From positions 3,981,501-4,045,500 of the forward strand of contig NZ_FNKU01000001.1 in NCBI RefSeq assembly GCF_900100365.1: 64,000 nucleotides of DNA, in the 5' to 3' direction. Shown piece after piece: positions 44,190 through 54,901 of the stretch. Positions within the stretch are counted from its first letter, which is position 1. The number at the start of each line of letters is the position of its first letter. Below the pieces are notes generated by a model. That model was not told where the DNA came from. It saw only the letters and a list, made by a program, of their open reading frames with translations, and searched no databases. The stretch is from Pseudomonas cannabina. GTDB taxonomy: Bacteria; Pseudomonadota; Gammaproteobacteria; Pseudomonadales; Pseudomonadaceae. The position numbers were made by a program, and so were the translations under genes.

Positions 44190-46076
44190 TTACGCCGCCG
44201 CATCGGCCGTTGTTATGCGCCAGGACCTTGCCAGTTCCACAGTACCGGATTGCAGCCACTCGCCAGGCAGCGCGGATCGGGAGGTGTAGGCGGCAATAAT
44301 GCCGTCCAGTGCGCGATTGACTTCGCTTGCGGTAGTCGCCTGCAACAGAATCCGGTCGGCACTCAGCAACAGATTGATGTTGGCCGACGTCTGCAGAAAC
44401 AGATGCATTGACGGAAAGATCACCGACTTCCTGATGTTGCTCGCAATGACTCGAATCTCCCGCTCACGCATTTCCGCCAATGCGGCAGCCAGCACCGGCG
44501 ATGCCACGGAGTTATCGCGCACGGCATCCAGCAGGCGCACGCGGGCCTTTCGGTCGAAGCGGTTCAATTGCAGTGCCAGCCATTTGAGGTGCGCAGGTTC
44601 GGCGACCATGCCATCAAGACGCGCGATGACCGCTTGAAGACGGTCAGTCAACGTCAACCGGCTGCTCGCCTCGTGTGTGTCGACCAGCGTTTCCAGCGTG
44701 GCAAGTGACGCGTTTGCCCCTGAAAGCCAGGCCAGTACCCCGTTCACGGTAACGTCGGGCGCCTCGTTCAGAACGCTGTCGAGCATTTCTTCATCCATAT
44801 TAAGCAGCGCCTCATTCATGGACTCGAACACATAGTGCTCTCGTTTTTCCGCACGACGTTCAAGGTGCGTATTGACCGCCTGCTGCAAACGCTCTTGCAG
44901 GTGATCCTTGATCTCGGCGGTCATACCAAAATTCAGCGTACCGCCCAACTTACCGCGAAAATCACCTTTTTCCGTCAGCAGTGGCACCACAACAGTCTGC
45001 TCCGCAAAGGCTTTGAGGCTGAGGTTCTGGAACTCATGACGTGCAGACACCGGAGCGCCGGTCAGCCAATCGGACAACAACTGCATAAAACCACCACGGC
45101 TGCCCGGGGTTTCCAGCTCTTCGAACCGGAGGATCAACATGTCCGAGCCGGACATCAGGTCTGTGGTTAGCCCGGGATCAATAAGCTGAGGCACCGGCGT
45201 GTTGAGCAGAACGCCACCGTCCTGAAAGAACGTCAGTTCGTCTATTGCCTGAAACACCATGCCCTCCCCAGCCGGCTGCCTGAACACCACGGGCAGGGAC
45301 GCGGAGACATGGGCCGCCATCGCGATGTCCAGATCGGGCGTCAATGCGGCGCTAAATACCACAAGTTGCGGTACTCCCGCGAGCATGGCCGTGCCGGTGA
45401 TGTTGAGGTTTTTGATCTGTGGAATATGGCGGTTGAGCACGGCCAGGTCGGCGAACGTCACTAGGCCGTTGGCCAGCAAGCGTTCACGGATATCCGTAAC
45501 CTCGACGGGGTGACGGTCATGGATTCGCGCCAGAATCGTCGTCCGCGCGGTTTCACGCATCAGCGCTTGCAGAGGTTGAGCCTGAGACTGGATACGCGGC
45601 AAAACACTCAACAGCACGCGGGTAAAGTCACCGAAGGCGCCGGGCAGTGCTTTTTGCGTGATGGCCCCCAAGTCGGAAAAGGCCTGCTGGAACCATCCGG
45701 CGCTGCTCTCGGAGCTGTCGAGCAAGGTAAGCAGATCGGTATCGTCGGTCAGCTTGTCGAATTGCCGGGCATCCATACCCGAAGCAATCAGCACGGCCAT
45801 GATCGCACCTGCTGAAGAGCCATAAATCGCCTGAATGCCATCGAGAACGCCCTGCTGCTCAAGCGCTGTGACGGCTCCGGAGTAGGCGACGCCCTTTGCG
45901 CCACCGCCACTGAGGATCAGTTTGTTGACCGGCGGCAGCGCCAGTTCGAGCCGGGTTACGCCATTCTCATAATGGGTCAGCGTGATGCGACGCTTGCCTG
46001 CCTGTTCGACGAGAACGCGGGAACGGCCCTCCGGGTCAGGCGCTGTCGGTCGGGTGTTTTTCGAAATCGTGTTCAT
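44190..46076 (-). CDS. ExoU-like patatin phospholipase
   Basis: A 628-residue protein. The patatin domain starts near residue 50 with the oxyanion loop LSGGGAKGVAYSGAV (glycines 57-59). The nucleophile elbow is GSSAG (Ser about 88), and the catalytic Asp is in FFQDGGVLLN (about 286), the Ser/Asp dyad of phospholipase A2-type enzymes. Spacing and the long helical C-terminal part (300-628) are like ExoU of P. aeruginosa. There is no N-terminal signal peptide. No hrp box is visible upstream, so secretion by the type III system is unproven. ATG 46076 is chosen because the N-terminal 37 codons of the longer frame show no conservation pattern. Substrate and role in plants or against competitors are unknown. 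Confidence 0.85.
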   Translation of the reverse strand: MNTISKNTRPTAPDPEGRSRVLVEQAGKRRITLTHYENGVTRLELALPPVNKLILSGGGAKGVAYSGAVTALEQQGVLDGIQAIYGSSAGAIMAVLIASGMDARQFDKLTDDTDLLTLLDSSESSAGWFQQAFSDLGAITQKALPGAFGDFTRVLLSVLPRIQSQAQPLQALMRETARTTILARIHDRHPVEVTDIRERLLANGLVTFADLAVLNRHIPQIKNLNITGTAMLAGVPQLVVFSAALTPDLDIAMAAHVSASLPVVFRQPAGEGMVFQAIDELTFFQDGGVLLNTPVPQLIDPGLTTDLMSGSDMLILRFEELETPGSRGGFMQLLSDWLTGAPVSARHEFQNLSLKAFAEQTVVVPLLTEKGDFRGKLGGTLNFGMTAEIKDHLQERLQQAVNTHLERRAEKREHYVFESMNEALLNMDEEMLDSVLNEAPDVTVNGVLAWLSGANASLATLETLVDTHEASSRLTLTDRLQAVIARLDGMVAEPAHLKWLALQLNRFDRKARVRLLDAVRDNSVASPVLAAALAEMREREIRVIASNIRKSVIFPSMHLFLQTSANINLLLSADRILLQATTASEVNRALDGIIAAYTSRSALPGEWLQSGTVELARSWRITTADAAA

Positions 46077-46244
46077 GATGCGTCCTGCCTTCCATTGCAC
46101 TGCGCGTGCACTTGCCAAGCTGTTTTTGCAGGACAAAAAGCATGACTCACGCGTTCGCCTGCCGGTGAAAGGCAAGACTAAAGACAACCAGGAAGCGAAG
46201 TGCGGTACAAGAATATAGAGGAACGAAAATCTGCCAGAACGTGA

Positions 46245-47879
<1,635 letters not shown>

Positions 47880-47883
47880 TTGA

Positions 47884-48058
47884 TAGCTGTAAGCGGTAAG
47901 TTTCAAGCTGCAAGCAAGTGCGCTTTTCTTGTTTGCAGCTTGGGCTTTAAGCTCGTTTCTTTATCGTTACTAAACAGCCGTGAGCGGCAAGCGTGAGACT
48001 GCGGAGCCAGGCCTACAGCCCTCTTGCAGCTTGCAACTTGCAGCTAAAAGCTGGAGGC
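47884..48058. repeat. Repeats of the 'agctgcaagct' type between ahcY and metF
   Basis: Multiple imperfect copies of the word agctgcaagct and its relatives (tcaagctgcaagcaagtg, gcagcttgcaacttgcagct), as at 37304. They can form several alternative hairpins between ahcY and metF and may attenuate readthrough. Confidence 0.65.
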
Positions 48059-48068
48059 CTCCTCCCCC

Positions 48069-48914
48069 ATGTCTCAAGAACGCCGCTTCAGCTTCGAGTT
48101 CTTCCCCACCAAGACCGACGCTGGACATGAAAAGCTGCTGACCGTTGCTCGTCAGTTGGCTACGTACAACCCCGATTTTTTCTCCTGCACCTATGGTGCC
48201 GGTGGTTCGACTCGCGACCGCACGCTTAACACCGTGCTGCAGCTGGAGAACGAAGTGAAAGTGCCTGCCGCGCCGCATTTGTCGTGCGTGGGTGACAGCA
48301 AGGACGACTTGCGCAGCCTGCTGGCCCAGTACAAGGCTGCCGGCATCAAACGCATCGTGGCCCTGCGCGGTGATCTGCCTTCGGGTATGGGCATGGCCAG
48401 CGGTGAGCTGCGTCACGCCAATGATCTGGTGAACTTCATTCGTGAAGAGACGGGCAGCCACTTCCATATCGAAGTCGCGGCCTACCCGGAAATGCACCCT
48501 CAGGCGCGTAATTTCGAGGATGACCTCAAGCACTTCGTCAACAAGGCCAACGCTGGTGCCGACAGTGCGATTACCCAGTACTTCTTCAACGCCGACAGTT
48601 ATTTCAATTTTGTCGAGCGTGTCGAGAAGATGGGTGTGAGCATTCCGATCGTGCCGGGCATCATGCCGATCACCAACTACAGCAAGCTGGCGCGTTTCTC
48701 GGATGCCTGCGGGGCGGAAATCCCGCGCTGGATCCGCAAGCAGCTGGAAGCTTACGGCGACGACGTGCAAAGCATCCAGGCGTTTGGCGAAGAAGTCATC
48801 ACGCAGATGTGCGAACGCCTGCTGCAAGGCGGCGCACCCGGGCTGCACTTTTACACGCTGAACCAGGCAGATCCGAGCCTGGCGGTGTGGAACAACCTGC
48901 AATTGCCACGCTGA
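48069..48914 (+). CDS. metF: 5,10-methylenetetrahydrofolate reductase
   Basis: A 281-residue FAD-dependent TIM-barrel reductase that makes 5-methyl-tetrahydrofolate for methionine synthesis. Conserved parts are RRFSFEFFPTKTDAG at the start, FFSCTYGAGGSTRDRT (near 42), RIVALRGDLPSGMG (near 98), FHIEVAAYPEMHPQA (near 130), SAITQYFFNADSYFNF (near 170) and GLHFYTLN at the end. GGAGG occurs 9-13 bases before the ATG. It lies 190 bp after ahcY across repeats. Confidence 0.97.
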   Translation: MSQERRFSFEFFPTKTDAGHEKLLTVARQLATYNPDFFSCTYGAGGSTRDRTLNTVLQLENEVKVPAAPHLSCVGDSKDDLRSLLAQYKAAGIKRIVALRGDLPSGMGMASGELRHANDLVNFIREETGSHFHIEVAAYPEMHPQARNFEDDLKHFVNKANAGADSAITQYFFNADSYFNFVERVEKMGVSIPIVPGIMPITNYSKLARFSDACGAEIPRWIRKQLEAYGDDVQSIQAFGEEVITQMCERLLQGGAPGLHFYTLNQADPSLAVWNNLQLPR

Positions 48915-48923
48915 TAACGTCGT

Positions 48924-48966
48924 AACACCGCGATCTGCCGGGTGATTCCCCGGAGATCGCGGCGTT
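48924..48966 (+). terminator. Stem-loop terminator after metF
   Basis: aacaccgcgatct pairs with agatcgcggcgtt (one mismatch) around a loop that itself contains ccggg/cccgg. It lies 10 bp after metF. The T-run is weak. Confidence 0.65.
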
Positions 48967-48984
48967 ATAAACCGTTGGGCAGCA

Positions 48985-49018
48985 GGAAAGCAGCGTATTG
49001 CGCTCGCTCTGTTATACT
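48985..49018 (+). promoter_or_regulatory. Candidate rhlE promoter
   Basis: A -10-like TATACT at 49013-49018, with a poor -35 region. If used, it gives rhlE a 5' leader of about 200 nt, common for cold-inducible RNA helicase genes. No other gene is seen in 48967-49224. Confidence 0.4.
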
Positions 49019-49224
49019 CCAGCCTTCCCGCCAGGCTTACGCCCGGACGCTCGGTCTTGCAATCGTCACTCGTTCACGCCATCAGCGCACTTTTCATCAA
49101 GCGCAGACGTCACGAGATGCACTGAAGACCCTGCAGGACCGGACGGGATCGCGTTGTCTTTACACGCCATTCGCGCCAGGCAAGACATCCCTTGAGCTTA
49201 AGCTCCAACAGAACAGGATTACTC

Positions 49225-51117
49225 ATGTCCTTTGCTTCCCTCGGTCTCTCCGAGGCTTTAGTCCGCGCCATCGAGGCAGCGGGCTACACCCAGCCGACCC
49301 CCGTGCAACAGCGGGCCATCCCCGCCGTGTTGCAAGGTCGCGACCTTATGGTTGCGGCACAGACAGGTACTGGTAAAACCGGCGGCTTCGCCCTCCCGAT
49401 TCTGGAGCGGTTGTTTCCCAATGGTGTTCCGGACAAATCCCAGCGTCACGGCCCGCGCCAACCACGCGTTCTGGTCCTGACCCCGACGCGCGAACTCGCC
49501 GCGCAAGTGCATGACAGCTTCAAGCTGTATGCCCGCGACCTGAAGTTCGTCAGCGCCTGTATCTTCGGCGGCGTTGGCACGAACCCTCAGGTTCAGGCCA
49601 TGGCCCGTGGTGTGGACGTACTGGTGGCCTGCCCCGGCCGCCTGCTCGACCTCGCCGGCCAAGGCCGCGTCGACTTGTCCCACGTCGAAATCCTGGTGCT
49701 CGATGAAGCAGACCGGATGCTCGACATGGGCTTCGTGCATGACGTCAAAAAGGTCCTTGCCCGCTTGCCTGCCAAGCGTCAGAACCTGCTGTTTTCGGCG
49801 ACGTTCTCCAACGACATCACCGCGTTGGCTGGCAAGCTGCTGCATAACCCGGAGCGCATCGAAGTCACGCCACCGAACACCACGGTCGAGCGTATCGAGC
49901 AACGGGTTTTCCGCCTTCCCGCCAACCATAAACGCTCGCTGCTGGCGCATCTGATTACCGTCGGTGCCTGGGAACAGGTGCTGATCTTCACGCGTACCAA
50001 GCATGGCGCCAACCGCCTGGCCGAGTACCTGGACAAGCACGGTCTTGCGGCCGTGGCGATCCACGGCAACAAGAGTCAGAACGCGCGCACCAAGGCCCTG
50101 GCCGACTTCAAGGCCGGTGATGTTCGCATCATGGTTGCCACCGATATCGCGGCCCGCGGCCTGGACATAGATCAGTTGCCACACGTGGTCAACTTCGAAC
50201 TGCCTAACGTCGACGAAGATTACGTGCACCGTATCGGGCGTACTGGCCGTGCAGGTCGTTCCGGCGAAGCCATTTCGCTGGTTGCGCCGGACGAAGAGAA
50301 GCTGCTCAAAAGCATCGAGCGCATGACCCGACAGAAGATCCCGGATGGCGATCTGATGGGCTTCGACATCACTGCAGTCGAGGCTGAAAAGCCGGAAGTG
50401 CGTGAGCGCCCGGATGTCCGCAACCCGCGTGGCGCGCGTCCTGCGCGTGGTGATGGCGACAAGAATAATGGTGGTCGTCGCGACAAGGGCAAGGATAAAG
50501 GCAAGGAAAAACCTGCCGCTGCGGCCGCCGCTGGCGAACGCCCTGCCAGGCAGCCACGCGAAAAAAAACCTCGTGAGGGCACGCCTCGCAGCGAACAGCG
50601 TGCATCGCAACCTGCCACACCGCGCCCGGCATCGGATCGCGCCCCTGATGAGTTTCGCGATGACGAAGTAGACAACTTTGGCAATCGCGCTGACTACGTC
50701 AGCCCTTATCAGGGTAAAGGCCAGAATCGTGGTCGTCGTCCGGCAGCCGCGCCTGGCGCAGCTGCACCGGCCGCTGGCGGCGCTGCTCGCCCACCTAGTC
50801 AGGGTCGCCCTGCAGGTGGTGCTCCACGTACCGGTTCCGGTACTGGCGCACCCAAGCGGAACGGCTCGGGCACTTCGGCACCGCGCTCGCGCGATGGTCA
50901 GCCACGCGGTCGTCGTCCAGCCCGCGAAGAGCAACCCTTGCCTCGTGAGGGTCAGGAGCCAGCTGTGCGCGCCCCGCGTGACGGCCAGCCTCAGCCGAAG
51001 ATCGTGCACAAGGAATCGAAGATCGACCGCTTCCCGTCTGCCGAGCAACTGGATCAGTTGCCAGCACGCCCGCGCGGTGAAAAACCGGCCCTGCTGACCC
51101 GCAACCGCGACAGCTGA
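49225..51117 (+). CDS. rhlE: DEAD-box ATP-dependent RNA helicase RhlE
   Basis: A 630-residue helicase. The core (1-380) has all motifs: Q motif ([14 protein letters not shown]), motif [12 protein letters not shown], Ia [59 protein letters not shown] and [12 protein letters not shown]. The 250-residue C-terminal tail is low-complexity and rich in Arg, Gly, Pro, Ala and Lys, as in the long RhlE proteins of Pseudomonas, and probably binds RNA or drives condensate formation. RhlE helps ribosome assembly and RNA decay, especially in the cold. ATG 49225 with AGGA upstream is the normal start (MSFASLGLS). Confidence 0.96.
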   Translation: MSFASLGLSEALVRAIEAAGYTQPTPVQQRAIPAVLQGRDLMVAAQTGTGKTGGFALPILERLFPNGVPDKSQRHGPRQPRVLVLTPTRELAAQVHDSFKLYARDLKFVSACIFGGVGTNPQVQAMARGVDVLVACPGRLLDLAGQGRVDLSHVEILVLDEADRMLDMGFVHDVKKVLARLPAKRQNLLFSATFSNDITALAGKLLHNPERIEVTPPNTTVERIEQRVFRLPANHKRSLLAHLITVGAWEQVLIFTRTKHGANRLAEYLDKHGLAAVAIHGNKSQNARTKALADFKAGDVRIMVATDIAARGLDIDQLPHVVNFELPNVDEDYVHRIGRTGRAGRSGEAISLVAPDEEKLLKSIERMTRQKIPDGDLMGFDITAVEAEKPEVRERPDVRNPRGARPARGDGDKNNGGRRDKGKDKGKEKPAAAAAAGERPARQPREKKPREGTPRSEQRASQPATPRPASDRAPDEFRDDEVDNFGNRADYVSPYQGKGQNRGRRPAAAPGAAAPAAGGAARPPSQGRPAGGAPRTGSGTGAPKRNGSGTSAPRSRDGQPRGRRPAREEQPLPREGQEPAVRAPRDGQPQPKIVHKESKIDRFPSAEQLDQLPARPRGEKPALLTRNRDS

Positions 51118-51128
51118 TAACCCGGCAA

Positions 51129-51162
51129 CAAAAAACGCCCCGACCTGTTCGGGGCGTTTTTG
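51129..51162 (+). terminator. Intrinsic terminator of rhlE
   Basis: acgccccgacctgttcggggcgt followed by ttttgttt, 12 bp after the stop: a strong rho-independent hairpin. Confidence 0.92.
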
Positions 51163-51184
51163 TTTGTGGACTACATGATGACTC

Positions 51185-51248
51185 GTGATCATCGCTCCCA
51201 CGCTCCACGTGGTAGCGCAGCTCTGGACGCTCCGCGTCCGATCCTGAG
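51185..51248. repeat. Dispersed GC-stem repeat
   Basis: One copy of the block seen at 1700 (cgctcccacgctccacgtgg, then ctggacgctccgcgtcc), placed between two convergent terminators. Confidence 0.65.
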
Positions 51249-51260
51249 CAACACCAACAA

Positions 51261-51286
51261 AAACGCCGACCCAAGGGTCGGCGTTT
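51261..51286 (-). terminator. Intrinsic terminator of yceI
   Basis: aaacgccgacc and ggtcggcgttt form an 11-bp stem with a short loop. Read in the reverse direction it follows yceI by 18 bp and ends in a T-rich stretch. Confidence 0.85.
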
Positions 51287-51303
51287 GTCGATCAGGCGTG
51301 CAC

Positions 51304-51882
51304 TTACTTCTTCTGTACGCCTTCGAAGCTGATGTCCAGGTCCAGCGTTTGCGACGTCGGGCCAGGGCCTTTGATGCCGAAGTCGTTCAGGTTCAGCGTC
51401 GAAGTACCGTTGAAGCCGGCACGGTAGCCGCCCCATGGATCCTTGCCTTCGCCGTTGAAGGTTGCCTTGATCACGATTGGCTTGGTCACGCCGTGCAGGG
51501 TCAGGTCGCCGGTCACGTCAGCAGTTTTCTCGCCAGTCGATTTGACGCTGGTGGAAACGAACTTCGCTTCAGGGTATTTGGCAACGTCCAGGAAGTCTTT
51601 GCTGGAGATGTGCTTGTCGCGCTCAGCGTGGTTGGTGTCCAGGCTTTTGGTTTTCAGCTCGACATTGATTTTGCTGGCTTCAGGCTTGGCAGCATCAAAG
51701 CTGAACGTGCCGTCCCAGTCCTTGAATGTACCGTGAATGAAGCTGTAGCCCAGGTGGCTGATCTTGAAGTCAACGAATGCGTGTTGACCTTCCTTGTCGA
51801 TAACGTAGTCGGCAGCCACGGCCTGGCCAGCAGACAACAGTGCGGTACCCAGAGCCAGAGCGGCGAGAGACTTCTTCAACAT
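51304..51882 (-). CDS. YceI-family periplasmic lipid-binding protein
   Basis: A 192-residue exported protein with a clear signal peptide ([20 protein letters not shown], cleavage after about residue 23) and the YceI lipocalin-like barrel ([35 protein letters not shown]). YceI proteins bind isoprenoid lipids and respond to acid or osmotic stress. The start at 51882 has AAGAA upstream. It is 27 bp downstream of the cytochrome b561 gene, the common pairing in gamma-proteobacteria, and they are probably one operon. Confidence 0.92.
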   Translation of the reverse strand: MLKKSLAALALGTALLSAGQAVAADYVIDKEGQHAFVDFKISHLGYSFIHGTFKDWDGTFSFDAAKPEASKINVELKTKSLDTNHAERDKHISSKDFLDVAKYPEAKFVSTSVKSTGEKTADVTGDLTLHGVTKPIVIKATFNGEGKDPWGGYRAGFNGTSTLNLNDFGIKGPGPTSQTLDLDISFEGVQKK

Positions 51883-51909
51883 GCTTTTCTTCCCGTTTTG
51901 GTTGAACAA

Positions 51910-52458
51910 TCAATTACGACCCAGCATACGCTTGAGGGTCACATCGTGATCGATGAAGTGGTGTTTCAATGCTGCCAGACCATGGAGCCCCGCGAAAATC
52001 ACGATGACCCAGGCCAGGTAAAGGTGAATCCAGCCAGCCGTTTCCGCCTGTTCAGGCAAGCCTGAAACCAGCGCAGGTACTTCGAACAGACCGAATACCG
52101 GAATCCCCACGCCGTCGGCAGTAGAGATGAGGTAGCCGGCCAGCATCACGGCAAACAGTGCAACGTACAGAAACAGATGGCCGAACGCCGCGCCGAGACG
52201 CGTCAACTTACTGTAGCTGCTCAATGGCGGCGGTGGCGGGCTGAGCAAGCGCCAGACCACACGAGTCAGCATGATCGCGAACAGCGTCATGCCAATGCTT
52301 TTGTGCAGATCCGGACCGGCCTTGCGCCAGGTATCGTAATAATCCAGCCCGACCATCCACAGTCCCAATGCGAACATGCCGAACACGACAGCGGCCACAC
52401 CCCAGTGCAACATCATGCTGACCAGACCGTAGCGAGAGGATGAATTACGTAGCTGCAT
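51910..52458 (-). CDS. Cytochrome b561-family protein
   Basis: A 182-residue inner-membrane di-haem cytochrome with four hydrophobic helices. Haem-ligand histidines are visible in VSMMLHWGVAAVVFGMFALG (helix 1), DLHKSIGMTLFAIMLTRVVW (helix 2) and GWIHLYLAWVIVIFAGLHGL (helices 3-4). It is the usual partner of YceI and may move electrons from quinol to an unknown periplasmic acceptor. ATG 52458 is preferred to the TTG at 52464 because AAGG is 8 bases from it. Confidence 0.9.
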   Translation of the reverse strand: MQLRNSSSRYGLVSMMLHWGVAAVVFGMFALGLWMVGLDYYDTWRKAGPDLHKSIGMTLFAIMLTRVVWRLLSPPPPPLSSYSKLTRLGAAFGHLFLYVALFAVMLAGYLISTADGVGIPVFGLFEVPALVSGLPEQAETAGWIHLYLAWVIVIFAGLHGLAALKHHFIDHDVTLKRMLGRN

Positions 52459-52813
52459 TACCAATACCTTGTCAGAAGTGTTACCAGACTAGCGTTTTAT
52501 CTATCGAATGAAAGCGCAAAATATTGCTCTGACCTATCGAACAATACGATCGATCAGACCAGCGTTTCACGCTTTGGCGCAGCTGGCTTTATCAGTGTCT
52601 GACCCCCTTGTCAGCGGTGCAGACGCCCTTGCCGCAACAGCATCTCGATAATTCGCGCTTAGTAACACTTTGTAATGACCGTCGGCCGTTCGATACCGAT
52701 GAACGGCATAATCCTTCTGCGCAAGCCCGGTTGCTGTGTATAAACGAATTGAGCACGCATACAAAAAGGAGCGCGGCATGAACCGCGCTCCTTTTTGATC
52801 AGCGTGCGCCGGG
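52459..52813. other. Gene-poor region
   Basis: 355 bp between cytochrome b561 and the amine oxidase gene. A tatcgaa/ttcgata motif recurs near 52500-52555 and could be part of the cytochrome promoter. One reverse open frame (52567-52779) has no acceptable start. Otherwise only the terminator at 52763 is recognised. Confidence 0.5.
52763..52796. terminator. Bidirectional-type terminator after the amine oxidase gene
   Basis: aaaaaggagcgcgg-catgaa-ccgcgctccttttt is a perfect 14-bp stem with A and T tracts on both sides. It lies 18 bp past the amine oxidase stop in the reverse direction. Confidence 0.92.
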
Positions 52814-54691
52814 TCAGTTATTGACGTCGGCAGGCGCTGGTTCAGCGGGCGTCTTGGCCGGAGCAGGTTTGCTCGCGGCTTTTTTGGCAGCCTCTTTTTT
52901 CGCAGCTTCTTTTTTAGCCGCCTCTTTCTTCGCGGCTTCTTTCTTTGCGTCTTCCTTGGACTGCGGCTTCTTCGCCGCATCGGCCTTGGCCGCCGGCTTT
53001 TTCGCGGGTTCTGCTTTCACGGGCGGTTGGGCTGGCTGAACCACCGGCGCAACCACTGGTGCGGGTGCTGCAACGGGTGGCGGCGCTGGAGCAGGCTCTG
53101 GCGCTTTTTCTACCGGGGCAGGCGCGCCGGCAGGTGCTTCTGAACCACCAAACAGGCGCGAGAAGAAGCCCGGCTTTTCAGCCTGCGGCTTGGCGGGTTC
53201 AGCCGGCTTGTCAGAAGAACCGCCACCAAACAGATTGGTGAAGAAATTGCCTTCGGACTTCTGCGAAGCCGGTGCAGGCGCTTTCGGTGGAACGGCCTTG
53301 ACCGGTTCGAACGACTTGCCAGCCGCCAGATCCTGCACCTGACTGGCAGCCCGCTGGCCGCTACGCAATGCGCCTTCCAGCGTGCCGGGGTACAGGGTGT
53401 CGGTGTGTTCACCGGCAAAAGCTACACGCAGAATCGGCCTTTCCCACAAGCGCCAGTACTTGCTGATCTGACCTGGGCCATAGGCCAGATACGAGCCACC
53501 GGTAGACGGGTCGACGCTGTAACGACGAATTTCATAACCGGAGAAGGCCCCACGCGCCTCAGGGTAGAACGCGTTCAGGCGGATCAGCACCTGATCGACC
53601 ATCTGCTTGTCGCCGAACGCCTGCATGATGCGGGCATTGTCGCCGGCCAGGTTGATCACCACATTGGCGCCGCCCTTGAGAGCCGGTTCGATCCAGAGCA
53701 TGCCCAGACCGGTGTTGCTGAACACTTCGCCCGACATGCGCGCCTTGCTGTCCCAGACCGGGGTCTTGAACTTGAGCATGATCTGGTCGCGCCAACCGTA
53801 GTTGATGCTCTTGATCGCGCCCATGTGCTGAGCATCCAGCGCAGGCGTCATCTGAATCTTGCTCAGCGAGCGCAGCGGCACGGCCATGACCACGTAATCG
53901 GCGGTGTAGCTGGTCGCGCCCGCCTTGACCGTGACCTTGTCCTTTTCCTGAACCACTGCCGACACCGGCGAGTTGGTCTTGACAGTCTTGAGCTGCTTGA
54001 CGAACGCCTGGGTCAGTACCGCACTGCCACCGGGCAGGCGCGAGGCGCGCAAATCACGCTCATCGACCGAACGGTAAACCCGCGATTGCTGTGCGAGATA
54101 CAGCAGCGACAGGCGCGAAGGCTCGTCGTAGCGGGTACGAATCTGCTGATTGATCAACTGACGAGCCGTGGCAGGCAGGCTCAGGCGGTCGAGCCAGTTG
54201 GCGACGTTGATCTGGTCCAGCGCGAATAGCGTGCTGTTGGATGCCGGGTTTTCGGGGTCGTCAACCGAGCGCGCCAGGTTGTCCAGCGTCTCGTTGTAGC
54301 GCTTGATGGCTTCGGCAGTCGCAGGCTGTTTGACAGCCAGATCGGCCTGGGTGAAATGCACCCCGTCGATCAGATAGCTCGGCGTACGCACGAATTCCGG
54401 CGCTGGCACAGTGGTCAGCTTGAACGTATCCAGGTAGCGGTTCAACACCGGCTGGGTCTTGGTGTTGCCGATCCACTCGCTGGTCGCCAGACCGGAGCGC
54501 CCGCCGAGCGCCGGTTTGGCCTACAGCAGCGTCACCTGCCAGCCTTTGGCTTGCAGTTCATAAGCAGCGGTCAAACCCGCCAGACCACCGCCGACGACAA
54601 TCGCGGTGCGTTGTTTTTCATCGGCGAGCGTCGAAACGCTGACCAGCCCTGCAACTATCAGCGCACACGCGCGCAGCCACCCAGAAAGCAT
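52814..54691 (-). pseudogene. Flavin-containing amine oxidase with in-frame TAG at codon 57
   Basis: The frame from ATG 54691 encodes an export-type signal (WLRACALIVAGLVSVSTLA) and the FAD-binding start AIVVGGGLAGLTAAYELQA, then KGWQVTLL followed by TAG (54523-54521). It reopens at once with AKPALGGRSGLATS, where Glu (GAG) of the dinucleotide-binding fold (L-E-A) is expected. The rest runs to 52814, with the C-terminal flavin motif FAGEHTDTLYPGTLEGAL, and then a 140-residue Pro/Ala/Lys-rich tail that includes repeated KKEAA units (near 52870-52950). Restart within the remaining frame would lack the nucleotide-binding beta strand. Full product would be about 625 residues. Confidence 0.87.
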
Positions 54692-54901
54692 TCGGCGAAC
54701 TCCGAAAAAGCGTAGGAAAGATTGGGCAAGTCAGCCCGAAACATCGACTCGCTGCGCAGGATACGCGAGCCATCAAATAGCCGCCAGCAATGTCCTGCGC
54801 CTGCTAAAAACGCATCAAAGGTTGTTCCACAGCCGGGCATTGCATAGGCTTGCGCGATTGTTCGTCCTCGCATCAGGCGAGTCGCTACCCGGAGATTGAA
54901 A

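Noticed and set aside
52567..52779. Reverse frame resembling a small protein (DYAVHRYRTADGHYKVL...)
   Set aside because: Its only ATG lies in the loop of a strong terminator, with no ribosome site.
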